A stretch of DNA of 64,000 bases from Volvox africanus (GCA_030268105.1 BSDZ01000120.1:434001-498000), one strand, 5' to 3'. Shown: positions 1-12,713, numbered from the stretch's first letter. The notes: generated by a model from the letters alone, not told the origin. Program-made: numbers and translations.

Positions 1-543
1 GCCGGTAAGGCTGCCCCAGTGGTTGTATGCTTACAGAAAAAATAGAGGAAAGAAGGACGAGTGGTTGGATAGGGACAGAAAGGGCCGCATGGGAACACCG
101 GTGAATGGGGGCACATTGTGCATGGGGGGTTGGGGCCCACATGTGGGAAGCTGCGGGGGCGCAAAGGGAGCAAGAACAGTGGCGTAACGCTGAGGCCGAT
201 CGTTATCTACCTCCCTACCTCCATGACGCCATCTGGGGCGAAGGTAGCGAACTGGGGCTAGGGAGGTGCACTAAATGTACGTGGAGTTGTGGAGCTGTAG
301 ACCCTGGCAGCCGCGCTCCTTGTTTCCAGGAAGAAGGACTCTGATCATGTATCGGTATAGGACTATCTACCATGATGATAGCCACCAGATGGTGAGGCGG
401 GCGTCCACTTGAGTGGAACACACACCTTCGTCCTCCATGCGTAAATCTGACAGTTGCCGACCCTGTCAGCACCATTTTTGTCTCGTATCAGCCGACCTGG
501 TTGGTGTATGTGCCGCACGTATGTCCCGTTCTGCTCTACGCAG
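1..543. other. Left edge, no exon recognised
   Basis: This stretch precedes the first recognisable exon of the SNF2-family gene. That exon starts in the middle of ATPase motif I (GLGKT), so an upstream exon ending just before the glycine must exist. I could not find one here: no in-phase segment encoding the expected residues next to a GT donor is visible. The short open frames do not resemble the F-box or N-terminal part of the family. It is most likely intron, with the 5' part of the gene outside the window. Confidence 0.5.
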
Positions 544-3500
544 GGCCTGGGCAAAACCATCACTGCGTTATCGTTGATTTTAAAGACACTTGGTCAGCTG
601 CCAGCGCCCCCTGCTGGCGCCACCGTTGAGTGGGTGCCCAATCGGGAAGGCAGGCGGGTGGGGTTCTACACTCTGGGCGGCTCCTCCACGGACCCGCAGT
701 CGCCAGCAGTACGGCAGCGTCATCATCAGCAGGAGCTTCAGACGCAGCAACGTGGGAAAGAGGCACAAGAAGCTGACGCACCGGCAGCGGCGGCGCACTC
801 ACTGCCTCATTCGCCGACGCAGCAATCGCCCGTGACGGTGCCGCTAAAGCGGCTGCGCTCCGGGACCGGGCGAAGGCCGGCGCGTACCAGCAACACCAAC
901 AGAAGCTGCAGTGACAGCACCGGTGGCAATAAGGAGAGAGGTGTGCGAAGTTCCTCTGCGGGCACACGGAGGACCATCGCCATTGCTGCCGTGTCGCCAG
1001 CGGCGGCGGCTCGCTCTAAGCGCAAGCGTCAATCTAGACGCTCATCCCTTATCGAGTTGAAGGCCAAAGAAGTCGACGGCGATAGTGAGGGCAGCAGCGG
1101 CGTAGGGGAAGAACGGAAGAAGCAGAAGATTTACATGGACGAGGGTGAGGGTGAGGCTGATGAATGCCCGCAGCAACAGCGGACTCGGAATTCCGTTGGA
1201 AGTCGCCGCGATGAAGAACATGAGCTCGTGGGCAAGAAGGACGACGAGGAGGACAATCATGAGCTCAGTACCGGTGCGGTGATACGGGAAGGGGACAGCG
1301 ACAGCGACTTCACGCCAGGGAGACGGACACGTCGAAGAAGCCGCGGCAGGCAACACCAACGCATCCCAGTTGGTACCACCGGTGACAGGAAGAATGTACC
1401 ACAGCGAAGGCGGAGCACGGGAAAGAGCAGCAGCAACGGCAGCGGTGGCAGCACGAAGGACAGCGGTCGTACTGTTGATGGGCGGGTGGAGGACGAGAAG
1501 GAGGAGGGCGGAGACAGCATTGAGGCGACCTGGGTGCAGTGTGATCAGTGCCGCGTTTGGCGAAAGCTGCCTGAAGGCACTCCGGTGTGTGGTCAGGGCT
1601 GGAGGGGGGGAGGTAGGGGTTTGGGGAATTGCAGGGGGCCGGGTAGAGTTGCGGGATTGAGGGGCTGTTGGGGATGGGGGAAAGGGGCGCTGCAGGAGTC
1701 GTAGTTGAAGGTTGAGGATGGGTCGACTGCATAGATAGATGGATGGGTGGGTGGGTGGGTCGATGAGTTAAACAGGGTTACCCCTAACGAAACAAAATTA
1801 TATAATTAAAATAAATAATAAATAAACACAGTCCTTTTATTTTATTTCCCTTTATTTTATTTATTTCTTAGTCCAATAAAAAGTCTGATAAAAACTTTTA
1901 TTAAAAGCCAAATGCCTCCCTGGAGCACTACCAAAAGCTTCGGATATCCCTTGAGGACTCCCAGCCTCACCTGGAGTCATTTCTGGCTGATAACATGTTT
2001 CTTATCTTAAGGAAGATGTTACTCAAATAGAATACAATTTACCTAGGGATCACAGAAAATGCAAATTGTCGTTCAGGTTTGCGGCGTCGTTCTCCGCCAC
2101 GCAGGTGCCGGGGGGCGACAATCCGTGGTTTTGTCACATGCACCCTCTGTCAGAGACGGCTTCTTGTACGGCACCCAGTGAGGCATACGGCGAGATGACC
2201 TTGTTTGGCAATGCACCGGGCTATGTGAGGCTTTGTGAGTCGTTGTGTTCACAGCATAAGGAAAAACAAACCGCTTTGGGGCCAGCTATTTATTAGACTG
2301 GGGTTGGGGAAGGGAGGAGGAGGGGAGAGGAGGCGGAGGGGGCGGAGGGGAAAAATGGAAGGGCAATTCGTCGGTTAAGGGACGTGCACAGCATGCGTGC
2401 TTCATACCGTGTACGACATAACGCGTTTGTTATATCTGTCAACCGTGCATTTGTACATACAGGTGGCACTGACCCAGCGGTGGGGGGCGATCAGGCAAAT
2501 GTCGAGTACTTCAAGACGGCCTTACGAGCTGCAGCTGCGCGGCTGGGGCTTGACCCGCGCGAAATCGCCTGCATGGAGGCCCTGCGGCGAGTGGTGGCAG
2601 AGGGGGCGGGGTTTCGGAGCGTCCTAAGGGCTGGTCCCGGTGCTGCTGAATGGAGATCGGGGGCTGGTGGCATTCCTGCACGTCGTGCTGTGGGACCATC
2701 GCCTTCTACAACACTTGCAACCCTCATCCCTGCACCCCCATCCCTGCAACTTCATCCCCGACTTTCAATTTCTCTTTTTGTTTTTCGATTGCCCACTTTG
2801 TTTCTTTTGTTAAAGTACTAAGAAAACTCAGTAAGCTCTGGAAGTGTATCTTGGTACGGAGTAGAATACGATGTATGGAGGTGGGGTAAGGATTTCCTGG
2901 ACGGTAGCGATCGCCCCGTTCGGTTCGCACCACCCGGTGATATCTGCTAAGAGGGATTGTGTATGGCTGAAATGTAATTTCTGTCGTACGGGTCGTACGG
3001 GATCCTAATCCATGGATACGTGGCATATGGCGCTTTTTTACTTGCTTTCATATACATTCATTACAGGTGGTTGGTGCAACAAGATCCCGTTCTGCTGTTA
3101 CCCAACGGACCTGGAGCCGCGGTGCCTGTATTTGTACGACAAGTCAGCCATGGGTACGACACCGTATTCCAGTACCTCGACCTGATGAACGTCGCTGATG
3201 CCGGCGGTGCCGGCAGGAATGGCCTCCGCCGCCGCCGCCACGGCAGCGGTCCGGCCCCGTCCATTACGCTACAACATACCTGGCGCTCCGCGCCGTACAT
3301 GGCCCAGTTGTTGCTGGACACCAAGGTGATCTGTACGGATTCGTACAAACGCAGGTCGTACATAGCCATTTATGGGACATAACGTCCACATCTCCCACTC
3401 ATGCACCTTTCAATTTACCGGAGGTTTCTATATTCGGACTCAGCAGCAGCAGCAGATGAAACACTTTTTAACGATTATCTTTTCCTACTTTCCTTTCCTT

Positions 3501-6500
3501 TCCTTTACTTTACTTACATAAAGGTTAAGGGAGTGTTACTCACTAACTGGTGCGGGTGCAGGATTTGTTTCAGGACAGATATCGAAACGTTGCGTGACTA
3601 CCCGCCGGATTTGGGAAACAGAAGGGGTCGATCAGAATAGCGCGTGGCAACTGAAAACAGTTTGTCTTGTTGCTTCCCTGCTTTTTAACACACAATAGGT
3701 GGTTTGGATACGACACAAGGAAAATTCGTACTCTTGATACATAACTTCATGTTGTACTGCAGGCGCTAGCGGTGGCGCTGACGGCGCTACGTTCCTGTCC
3801 AGCAGGTCCCTGCCGTACATACCTATCCGCCGCCACGCTGGTTGTGCTTCCGGCAACCCTCATCGACCACTGGCTCCTTCAAATCCGAGTGAGGCTATTT
3901 GATACGTTGGGAACGGTTGGGGGTTAGCGGTTAGGAAATTGCGACGGGACGCATCCTCACTCAATCGTCGAGTCCTTGTCGACTCCCACCTCGTTATCGT
4001 TCTGACCACCATTCTTATGTATTTCCTGAATACTCTTTTATTTGTTGTCTTAAACTTGCAATTTTAATCACTAAACTATGTATTAGTTTATTGTATATTT
4101 GTTTAGACACATAACACTCTTTTAATATGTAATGTATGAATACATACATGTATAATTTAGATACATTTATTTAGATTCTTAATGTTTAAGTAATTAGCCG
4201 CCCCCTTAATCGCAAAACAACCGATTGTTGGACGCAGACCCACGTAGTTCGCGGCACACTGCGGGTTTGCGTGCTCGACCGGATCGGCCCACGGGTCGCC
4301 CTCCCGCCCTCCTCACTGGCCTGGGACTACGACATCGTTATAACGACCTTTCAACACCTTAGTCTCGGAAAAGCGACCCACGGGTCGGCGGCAGCTGAGT
4401 GGGCCCCCCAAGCTGCGGGTTTCGGCGGAAGCTGCACCGGGTGGCTCCAGGCGCTGTTACAGGCAAGCAGTCGTAAGCAAGTTCTGAAATAGTTCAATAT
4501 ATATTATTTATTTTATCCCGATATTTCTGGAATCATGTCTTTATTTTGCCGTACATTTCATGATAATGTGATGTCTTCATAGTTCTCTTCTCACCACTAC
4601 TCCCTCCCCCACCACATACACACACACAGACACACACACAGACACACACACAGACACAGACACAGACACATACTCACATGCACTTTCCCCGAACAACTTC
4701 CCCGCCTCCGCAGGTCCATTGGCTGCGGGTAGTTCTGGATGAGGGGCACCTGCTGGGCGCCTCCACCACCATCACCAACAAGCTGCAGGCCGCATGCAGG
4801 CTGACGGCGGAGCGACGATGGGTCATGACGGGTGGGGGTTGTCTGCTGTCAGCTTGTTGGGGGGTTTCGGAGCTGCCGTACCTTCCGGCACGTTAACGGT
4901 TAAGGAAGCCTTGACGAAGCTGGAAATGCTTTCAAAAGCGTTAAATGTTAAATATTTCTCGTCCCTGTCTTGTCACGAATATTGGAAAACGTAATTAATT
5001 GAAAGATAAATAAAAAATCAGATTTAGAAAATATCTAGGCAGGCCCTCCCAGTCGCGTTACCGACCGTTTCTTCCGTTTCTTGTTTGTCTTTCGTGATCC
5101 AGGCACGCCCACACCCGTCACCCACGGCAGCAGTGCCGCCCACTTGCAGCCCCTGCTCGCCTTTCTGCACCACGAGCCGTACGGCTCCAGTGCCGCGACG
5201 TGGCAGGCTGCCGTACAGCGGCCGTTGGAAGCGTGCCGACCTGAGGGTCGGCGCCGTCTGATGCAACTGCTCCGAGAGACCATGATCCGGTGGGTTGAAG
5301 TTGGGGACACCAAAGGATGGTCACGGTTATAAACAGTTGGGTCAGTCATGACTGGAAAATAACAGCCTCTTGGTTCCGGAGCTCTATTTGATTCTCATTC
5401 GAGTCTTCTTCGATGGGCAGCACCGGTAACGGAGACGAAGTAATTTCCAGGTGTTTGAGCAAAGGAGGTGGACTGTACGACGCATGGTGGAATGTACGTG
5501 CACGTCCATCCACCCTATGTCCTTTATCTTCCACGAGGTCTCCTCTTCCCCCGGTGCCGGAATGTGTGACTCGCCTTAAGATGCGTCTGTACGTGTATGT
5601 GTGTGTGTGTGTGTACGTGTACGTGTACGTGTATGTGTATGTGTATGTGTATGTGTATGTGTACGTGTACGTGTATGTGTATGTGAGTATGTGTATGTGT
5701 ATGTGTATGTGTATGTGTACGTGTATGTGTACGTGTACGTGTACGTGTACGTGTATGTGTATGTGTATCCACTCGCCCCCTTCACCTCCCATAACCCGTC
5801 CCCAGTAACGTTCCGTCCTGCTATACGGTCCTGATGCCCCCTCCACTTTGTTGTACATTACGGCACTACAGCGCCAGCAAGGCTGACTTGTTGCTACTGC
5901 CGCGACTTGTACGGACGGTGACCCTCCTAGACTTCGAACCGCAGCACGCCAAGTCGTACAACGAGCTGGTGGAGGTGTGTATGTAGGCATACCAATAGCG
6001 AATCATGACTATTGGGCGTTATCTCAACTTTCAAAAATCACAGCACACACAGCAAACACAGCACACGAGGGGTTTGGGTTCGTGTCACGTAACATCTGCT
6101 CTGGTGTGTTTTTTGCTTGTATACTTGTATGAATTTCTCACGTCATGATCCAGTACGGCAGATTTGATGGATTTATATAATGCCGCACACGCAAGATGGC
6201 CAGGCATACGCACTGGTCACACGGACTTGGCATTCGAAGAAGTCGTTGAGCAGCGGTCTAAAGTACGACGAACTCGTAATTCATTAGCCCCTTACCTCCA
6301 CTTCCTCCATTCCCCCCCTCCCGACATCCAGTCTGTGTGTGTATGTGTCAGTGTACAGACAGACAGGCAGACGCGGACTCACACCCATGTCGTTGTCGTT
6401 GTCGTGCATCGCCAGTCCGGGTGGTGGTGGTGGGGGAGTGATGCTATCTCAACAGCAGCCGTACCAGCAGCCGTACTAGCACTCCCGTGTATTCGAATTC

Positions 6501-9500
6501 CCACCAGCAACCCAACCTGCTATCCCCACCCACCCCGTCTCTCCCTCTCCTCTTTTTTTGCCCCCCTCTCCCCACTCTTCTTCCTAACCCCTCCTCTCCT
6601 GCTTCCTCCTCTCCATGTCTCTTCCGCGGCCTCATGCATGGCCAGGTGGTTCGTCGCAACCTGCTGACCAGTGACTGGCTGGACGAGTCCCACAGCGAGA
6701 GCCTCCTCAACCGCGGCCAGGGCAGGTGGAGCAGACAGATGATGAGCAACGTCTGGTTCAGCTGCTGCGTGGCGGGTGAGGGGAGTGGAGGGGAAGGAGG
6801 GGAGGGGGAAGGGAGACAGGGAAGGGGAAGGAGGGGAGTATTCACATTCACATTTGCCATCTCACCGACGCCCAAAACAGAACCTCCCCCCAATCCCCCC
6901 AAACCCCCCAAACCCCCAAACTCTCTACACGTACAGGAACTGCGCGGCGGGTTAGCCAGCCCCCATACATATCAGCTATCCTGTCGTTCTCGCTGATATG
7001 CGGACTCCATAGCTAACCCGCCTGCATGTCTCTCATGCCCCTGCCCCGACCCCCACACACCCACCCCTAGGCTCCACCAACAGCGTAGTGAAGGAGGAGG
7101 ATCTGGTTGAAACCCTCCAGCTGCTGAGCGGCCGACTGGGGCTGCCGCCCCCCGGGTCAGGGCTGCCGGGGGGAGTGGCGGTGGGGCCGCCCTGGCTGCC
7201 GGAGGAGCACCCGCTCAGGGAGGTGGAGGAGGGGCTGAGGCACGGAGCCCAGTGCCAGGTGAGAGGGGTGGGGAGGGGTGGCATAGGTAGGGGCGTTGGG
7301 GCAGGGGGATAGGGACGGTATGGGGGGAGGGGGCAATAGGGCGGTGTGGGGAGAGGGGGAGAGGGGGAGAGGGGAAGGGGGAGGGTGTTCAAGTTTCTCT
7401 TGTGTTCTCTCCTCGTGCCCTGATTTTGGTTTCATCTGCGTATGCGCACGACACGATCCGATGATAGCTACCAACCGCAGATTTGCAGCGAATTCGTACG
7501 GCAGCCCATGGTTACGCCATGCGGTCACCTGGCGTGCTTGGACTGTACAGCATCTGATCGAGAGAGGTGCCCACTGCCGTCTTGTCGTACGCCGTACGTC
7601 ATGCAGGTGCGTATGAAAACTATTGCAAGAGGTACTTAAATGCATGAAGACGCATACACACACACACAACTTACATGTTACCCGCCTTCCCACCCATGGC
7701 TCATGTTTTGGCCTATGTGCCGTACGTATGTCATGACAGCCCCCCTTCAGGTGGTATTGATGGGGCTTCCGTGGCCGCGACCAAGGGGCTCCTTTTGCCA
7801 GCTGTCGCGTCCCTCCCTTGACCTGGGTACATCCATCCCGCGCTGATTTCCTGCCCAACACCCTCTTCCCCTCACACCCCACGTTACCAATCCCGGCCCC
7901 GCCCCCGCCCATGGTACCAGCCTTTCCCCCACTCCCCCTCTCCTCCTCCCTCCACTCCCCTTCCCCTGCCCTCCCTTTCTGCTCCGTCCTTCCCAATGCT
8001 CCTACATCGCTTGCCCACCTTCCCTACCTGTACACCACCTTTCTCCTCCCTCATCCTCTCCATCACCCTCCTCCCCATCTCTCCCACGTCCTCCTTCCCC
8101 CACCTCTTCCCCCACCTCTTCCCCCTGCTCTTCCCCCTCCTCTTCCCCCTCCTCTTCCCCCTGCTCTTCCCCCTCTTCTTCCCCCTCTTCTTCCCCCACC
8201 TCTTCCCCCACCTCTTCCCCCACCTCTTCCCCCTCCTCTTCCCCCTCCTCTTCCCCCTCCTCTTCCCCCTCCTCTTCCCCCTCCTCTTCCCCCTCTTCTT
8301 CCCCCACCTCTTCCCCCTCCTCTTCCCCCTCCTCTTCCCCCACCTCTTCCCCCACCTCTTCCCCCTCCTCCTCCCCCACCTCTTCCCCCACCTCTTCCCC
8401 CACCTCTTCCCCCTCCTCTTCCCCCTACCGCCGTCAGGCTGTTGACGATCCCGCCCGGAGGAAACACAACAGGAGCCCCAAGTGGCCCGTGCCGCAGGTG
8501 AGAGTGATAAGAGGGGGGCAGATGTGCATGTGTACATAAGACATGGCAAATTGTGAGCGGAGTGGATGACATATATTACAATTATATTCACAATACTATA
8601 ATATTGCAATTCACAATCTTAGTAGAGAGGTGATGAATTTCAGCAAAATTAAACTTAGTAATAGTAATTCGATTTTTTATTCTGTATATTTTATTTCATA
8701 TTTATTTGGTTACGTTGTCCCGCTGCCTGACCCCCGCATTGACTTTAGTCTTCGCCTGTCTTTGTCGGGTATCTGCCGCCCCCTCCCCCCACCCGCCCAA
8801 CACACAACTCCATTTGCTGACTCCATTTCGAGTCTGCCGTACACACTCGTTGATCGGTTTTTAACAGCCTGATGTCATTCCTGATGGAGGTCAGATGCAG
8901 CATCCCCCTCACACACACACACACACACTCCTCCTACCCCTCACCTTTTCCTCTCCAACCCCTCCTTTTTTCCCATCGTACCTCCCCGTCCCCCTCCCCT
9001 CCCCCCTTCCCCTCACACCTCCCCGTCCCCCTCCCCTTCCCCCTTCCCCTCACAACTCCCCGTCCCCCTCCCCTCCCCCCTTCCCATCACACCTCCCCGT
9101 CCCCCTCCCCGTCCCCCTTCCCCTCACACCTCCCCGTCCCCCTCCCCTCACCTTTTCCCATCGTACCTTCCCGTCCCCCTCCCCTTCCCCCTTCCCCTCA
9201 CACCTCCCCGTCCCCCTCCCCGTCCCCCTTCCCCTCACACCTCCCCGTCCCCCTCCCCTTCCCCCTTCCCGTCCCACCTCCCCGTCCCCCTCCACTCTCC
9301 CCTTCCCCTCACACCTCCCCGTCCCCCGACTGACTCCAGGAGCTGATCGAGTGGCAGCCGGTGTTCCACCAATCGGACGCCGTGGGTGCGTGTGGGCCGA
9401 TGAGGACTTGGGGATAAGGGGGGAGAAATTGCCTGGGGGGATGAGTAGAGGGAAAACACAAGTAGATTGATATTTATATTATGTAATAAGTGTGTTTAGG

Positions 9501-12500
9501 ACCGTGTTCGGGACTTATACTTAATTGCAAATCAGCTAATCTTTTTTTTGTTTTTCATGTGACCAATACGCGCGCTAGCGGCTTCGAAGGGCTGCGGATT
9601 TGGATTTCAGGTTTCAAATCCTTTAGAACCCCCGTCTGTCTGCATGGGCTTGACGCCCCGCTGACACCTCTCACCATTCTGCCCGGACAGGGATTGGCGG
9701 CGGCAGCTGGTCGGCAAACTGGCAACTCACCCGCTCGTCCAAGATTAGTCATATGCTGACGCGGCTGCGTGAGGTGGGTGCGGCGCCACCGCCGTCGCAA
9801 TCATCGCCGCCGCCACTAAAACCTACACTGTTTAACAGCGTCGGCGATGGCGACGGCGTGGCGGCGACAGCGACGACTGCCGCCGCCGCCGATGGTATAG
9901 CCGCGCCGTCAGGAAGGGAGGCTATTGGCGGCGCCGACGGCGGCGGGATACTGGCGGCATCGGCGCCGCGGCGGTTCCGGGTTCGCACGAAGGCCATCGT
10001 CTTCACTCAGTACGGCGTACACATGCAGCTGATCGAGTCAAGCCTCATGAAGGTACAGTGTACGGCATAAGTAAATTATAGAGGACATTTTTATTGCCTT
10101 GGTCGTCCCCCTCCTTTTCGCCCCTTCCCATTCCCCTGCCTCTTCGAATAAGAGTGATGAGCTAAAAGTGATGAGCTAAAAGTGATGAGCTAAGAGTGAT
10201 TGAGCTAAGAGTGATGAGCTATGAGTGACGGTCGCTTCTACACCCTTTTCCTCCCTGTTCCCCCTTTCCCCCTTTCCCCCCGTATTTCTTCCGCCGAAAC
10301 TATCTCAAAACCTCCGATTTCAATTCCTCACCTCAGGCCGACATCTCCTTCGTGCTTCTGACGCAGGGTGGGTGAACATAGGGCAGTGAGTGGGGTGTGC
10401 GCGAGTGTTTGTGTGTTTGTGTGTAAAACCCTAAAACCCAGAAGTATAAAATGGGTAAAAATTATTAATGAATTATTATAAGGATACTACATTTATTGTA
10501 ATAATTATAATATTACGCCATTGTAATATTTTAATCCTTATTTAAGCCTCAGTCAGTTGCTGATGATTTCATTTTAACTTGTTTCTGATGTGGCTGTGTA
10601 CATAGATAATATACATATATAATATATTATATTATATACACATAAATTATGTAGATATATATATCCATGTATAATTTGTTTTATAATATTATTGCTGTCA
10701 TTACATAAATAATTATAGTAATAGTAATGATTAATAATAACAAAAACCAGAAGACAACCATATATGCCTATGCAGCCCTCGACTTCCCATCCCTTTCTTG
10801 TTGCCGTACGATATCCCGATATTCATTCATTTTCCGCCCGCGCAGTTATCGGCAAGGAGAAGCGGGACGAGGGGCTGTCTAGGTTCCAGCACGACCCGCA
10901 GTGCGGGGTGCTGGTCATGGACCAGGTGGGGGGGGATAGGGCGGAGTGGAAGGAAAGGAGGGATGGAAGAGTGGATGCGGAGGAGCATGTGGGATCAGGT
11001 GGTGGGTGTGGGGTGAAGTGAGGTGTGGGGTGGGGTGTGGGATAGGGGGGGGTGGATAGGGGAGGGGCAGCAAAGGTTGGAGGAGTCAAAGGAAGGGATG
11101 AAGCGGAAATCGTCGAATGAGCAGATCACAGGGACAAACCCTTTTTGTCCCTGTCGTAGTACCATATCATTATACTCTACACACAGTATTGTGCCGTACC
11201 GTGCTGACACCTGCAGCTTGGCGCCGTGGGTCTGGACCTATCCTTTGTGTCGTACATACTGCTGATGGAGCCCCTGGCGGATTTCAGCCTGGAGCAGCAG
11301 GTTCGGCCTCTGTTTCAGGGCCTTATGCGCCGGTGATGATGCGCAGCTGACTTTTGTTTGTTTGCGGACATGCTCTCTGGGAGGCGGGGAAAGCGGTTGG
11401 GCGATAGATAAGAAGCGGCTTGCAGACATAGACATGATTGCATGTAATGTGTAATGGGGTGGGCGTTATGGAATGTAGGCAGGAGCTGGGTGTTGGTTGG
11501 ACATGGGGAAGTTCGGTAAAGGAGAAATATAAAATAACGAATGTAACTGTATCTTTAAAAATGCAATGTAAGGAAATGGACAAGGGCAATATTATGATCT
11601 ACTCTTGAGATATGTACGAAGTATGTACGATATGTACGGACAGACAAGTATGGCAAGCGTTCATGGACCTTGGTTTCAACATACGCCGACAATTTTCTTT
11701 ATTAGCCGTATTTTGCATTTAACCTTCATCAACCCTTCAATGTGTCCATCTGTCCGTCTGTCTGATCTCCCCAGGTGGTGAGTCGTGCCCACAGAATGGG
11801 CGCCAAGAAAACGGTGGAGGTGGAGACATTAGTCATGAAGGGCAGCGCAGAGGAGGCGTTACTAAAACTGGACAAAAGGGGCCTTATGGCGCACCAGCAG
11901 CAGGTGGTCACGCCCCAGCCGGTAACAGCGGCGACGGCGACAGGTCTACATGGGCCTTATGCAGCGGCAGCCTCTGCGATGCCATCTGCAGGCATTGATG
12001 ATGGGGGGGTGCCAGCGAGACAACGACGGGGCGATACGTCAGTGAATGACCCACGGGTCTCGGAGGATCTGGAGGGCGGGGTGCAGGTCAGCGCGGGGGG
12101 GGGAAGCTAGCTGGGTGGGTGGGGTAATGGCGGGGGGTCATGGGGAAGCAACATGCAACCGGTGTGTGGGGAGAAGAAGAGGGTGAGGGCGTGTAGTGCC
12201 CTATCAGGATATACATGCCGTACATCAGGACACGTCAGGATGCACGTGCCGTACGTCAGGACACATTAAGATGCACGTGTCGTACATCAGGACGCGCATG
12301 ACACATATTCATGTTGCTACGGCACCGGCTAGGGGGCAACCCCTTATACTGGGGATAGGGGGTCGATTGCGTTTCTTTCTTTTCATTAGAACACAAGCTT
12401 GGTCTGCCTGAGCCTGCACTTCAAACCGTCCATTTGATTGTCGGTCTTCGTTTATCGTTGTCGGTTGTAGGTTGACCGCCGTGCATTGCGCAACCAACTC

Positions 12501-12713
12501 TTCCTCCTGATGGAGAAGGTGAGGCTAGGGCCCAGCATCGATAGCGGTCGCAGCGGCGGCGGCGGCGGTGGCGGCGGCGGCGGTGGCCAACGGCTCGTCG
12601 ACTTCTGTGAAGCACCAGGGAGTTGCGCCCAAGCGGCGCCGGGTGCACTTTTCGCCGGTGGATGGCGAGTGAACAAGAGCGAGGGGGGAAGTTCCGGAGG
12701 AGGGCGTTTCTGA
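544..12713 (+). CDS. SNF2-family ATPase with CW and RING zinc fingers (At3g54460-like), 5'-partial
   Basis: Nuclear SNF2/helicase-like ATPase, presumably acting on chromatin or DNA-bound proteins, with a RING that suggests ubiquitin-ligase activity (family inference). Exons supported by AG/GT borders and phase: 544-1584, 2105-2177, 2463 to about 2640, about 3067-3153, 3763-3888, 4238-4462, 4714-4831, 5103-5289, 5878-5974, 6646-6775, 7071-7258, 7481-7606, 8438-8497, 9340-9385, 9691-10052, 10337-10367, 10846-10925, 11217-11300, 11775-12086, 12471-12713. From 3763 to the stop all phases agree; between 3153 and 3763 one exon is unresolved. Landmarks in order: motif I GLGKT at 544; a roughly 300-residue Ser/Arg/Lys-rich insertion; CW finger; motif Ia (TLVVLPATLIDHW); motif II DEGH; motif III (MTGTPTP); RING; motif IV (KAIVFTQYG); LGAVGLDLS and SRAHRMGA of helicase motifs V-VI. 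Domain order matches Arabidopsis At3g54460 rather than HLTF/RAD5 or SHPRH. Its F-box part is missing on the left. Confidence 0.9.
1531..2177 (+). other. CW-type zinc finger split by an intron
   Basis: The exon ending at 1584 encodes WVQCDQCRVWRKLP, the first half of a CW zinc finger with its two N-terminal cysteines and conserved tryptophans. After a 520-base intron (1585-2104) the next exon gives NPWFCHMHPLSETASC, the second conserved tryptophan and the last two zinc cysteines. The splice is phase 0 on both sides, so the domain is restored exactly. CW fingers read histone H3K4 methylation in plants and animals (family knowledge), which suggests chromatin targeting of this ATPase. Confidence 0.85.
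4617..4676. repeat. (CACACAGA)n microsatellite
   Basis: A CA-rich tract with regular CAGA interruptions, ending about 37 bases before the 3' splice site at 4713 in the SNF2-gene intron. Confidence 0.9.
4714..4831 (+). other. SNF2 Walker B / motif II-III exon
   Basis: This exon reads VHWLRVVLDEGHLLG, where DEGH is the Walker B motif that binds magnesium and activates water for ATP hydrolysis. It ends inside motif III (WVMTG), which is completed by TPTP in the exon at 5103. DEGH in place of DEAH is normal for SNF2 relatives of this subgroup. The preceding intron starts with GC instead of GT if the exon ends at 4462. Confidence 0.85.
5590..5770. repeat. TGTATG/TACGTG microsatellite
   Basis: Alternating purine-pyrimidine tract of TGTATG and TACGTG hexamers in the intron between exons 5103-5289 and 5878-5974. 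It produces long Tyr/Val, Thr/His and Thr/Arg open frames on both strands that are not genes. Such alternating tracts can adopt Z-DNA in principle (inference). Confidence 0.9.
7250..7606 (+). other. C3HC4 RING finger embedded between the two ATPase lobes
   Basis: The exon ending at 7258 finishes with QCQ and the exon at 7481 begins ICSEF, so the first CxxC pair of the RING spans an intron of 222 bases. The remaining ligands follow in one exon: TPCGHLACLDC, then RCPLPSC. Order and spacing fit C3HC4. A RING inserted between helicase lobes is characteristic of RAD5/HLTF/SHPRH-type and At3g54460-type proteins and implies E3 ubiquitin or SUMO ligase activity; no partner can be seen. Confidence 0.85.
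7850..8432. repeat. Polypyrimidine tract with 12-bp CTCTTCCCCCTC-type repeats
   Basis: Nearly pure C/T sequence on the + strand, organised from about 8095 as tandem 12-base units alternating between CTCTTCCCCCTC and CTCTTCCCCCAC. It fills most of the intron and runs to within a few bases of the 3' splice site before exon 8438-8497. Long Pro-, Gly-, Glu- and Arg-rich open frames here are by-products of the repeat. Confidence 0.95.
8921..9336. repeat. C-rich polypyrimidine repeat
   Basis: Tandem variants of CACACCTCCCCGTCCCCCTCCCC, roughly 25-35 bases per unit, ending next to the 3' splice site of exon 9340-9385. Almost purine-free except for the CACA and CG steps. Confidence 0.9.
10151..10230. 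repeat. 14-bp tandem repeat
   Basis: Five to six copies of AGTGATGAGCTAAA with small changes, inside the intron between 10052 and 10337 of the SNF2-family gene. Confidence 0.85.
12208..12305. repeat. 31-bp tandem repeat, three copies
   Basis: Three imperfect copies with the core CCGTACATCAGGACAC followed by a GATGCACGTG tail, in the last intron of the SNF2-family gene. The array is built around the GTAC-containing word that is common throughout the window. Confidence 0.8.

Noticed and set aside
5346..5990. Tyr/Thr/His-repeat open frames
   Set aside because: By-product of the TGTATG/TACGTG microsatellite; the flanking bases belong to intron and to the real exon 5878-5974 on the other strand.
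7818..8609. Long Pro-, Leu-, Gly-, Glu- and Arg-rich open frames on both strands
   Set aside because: They are produced by the 12-bp pyrimidine repeat inside an intron of the SNF2-family gene; open in nearly every frame, with no conserved domain.
544..12713. Naming the ATPase HLTF, RAD5 or SHPRH
   Set aside because: Those lack a CW finger; the CW-SNF2-RING order matches the plant At3g54460 type. HIRAN and PHD domains were not seen.
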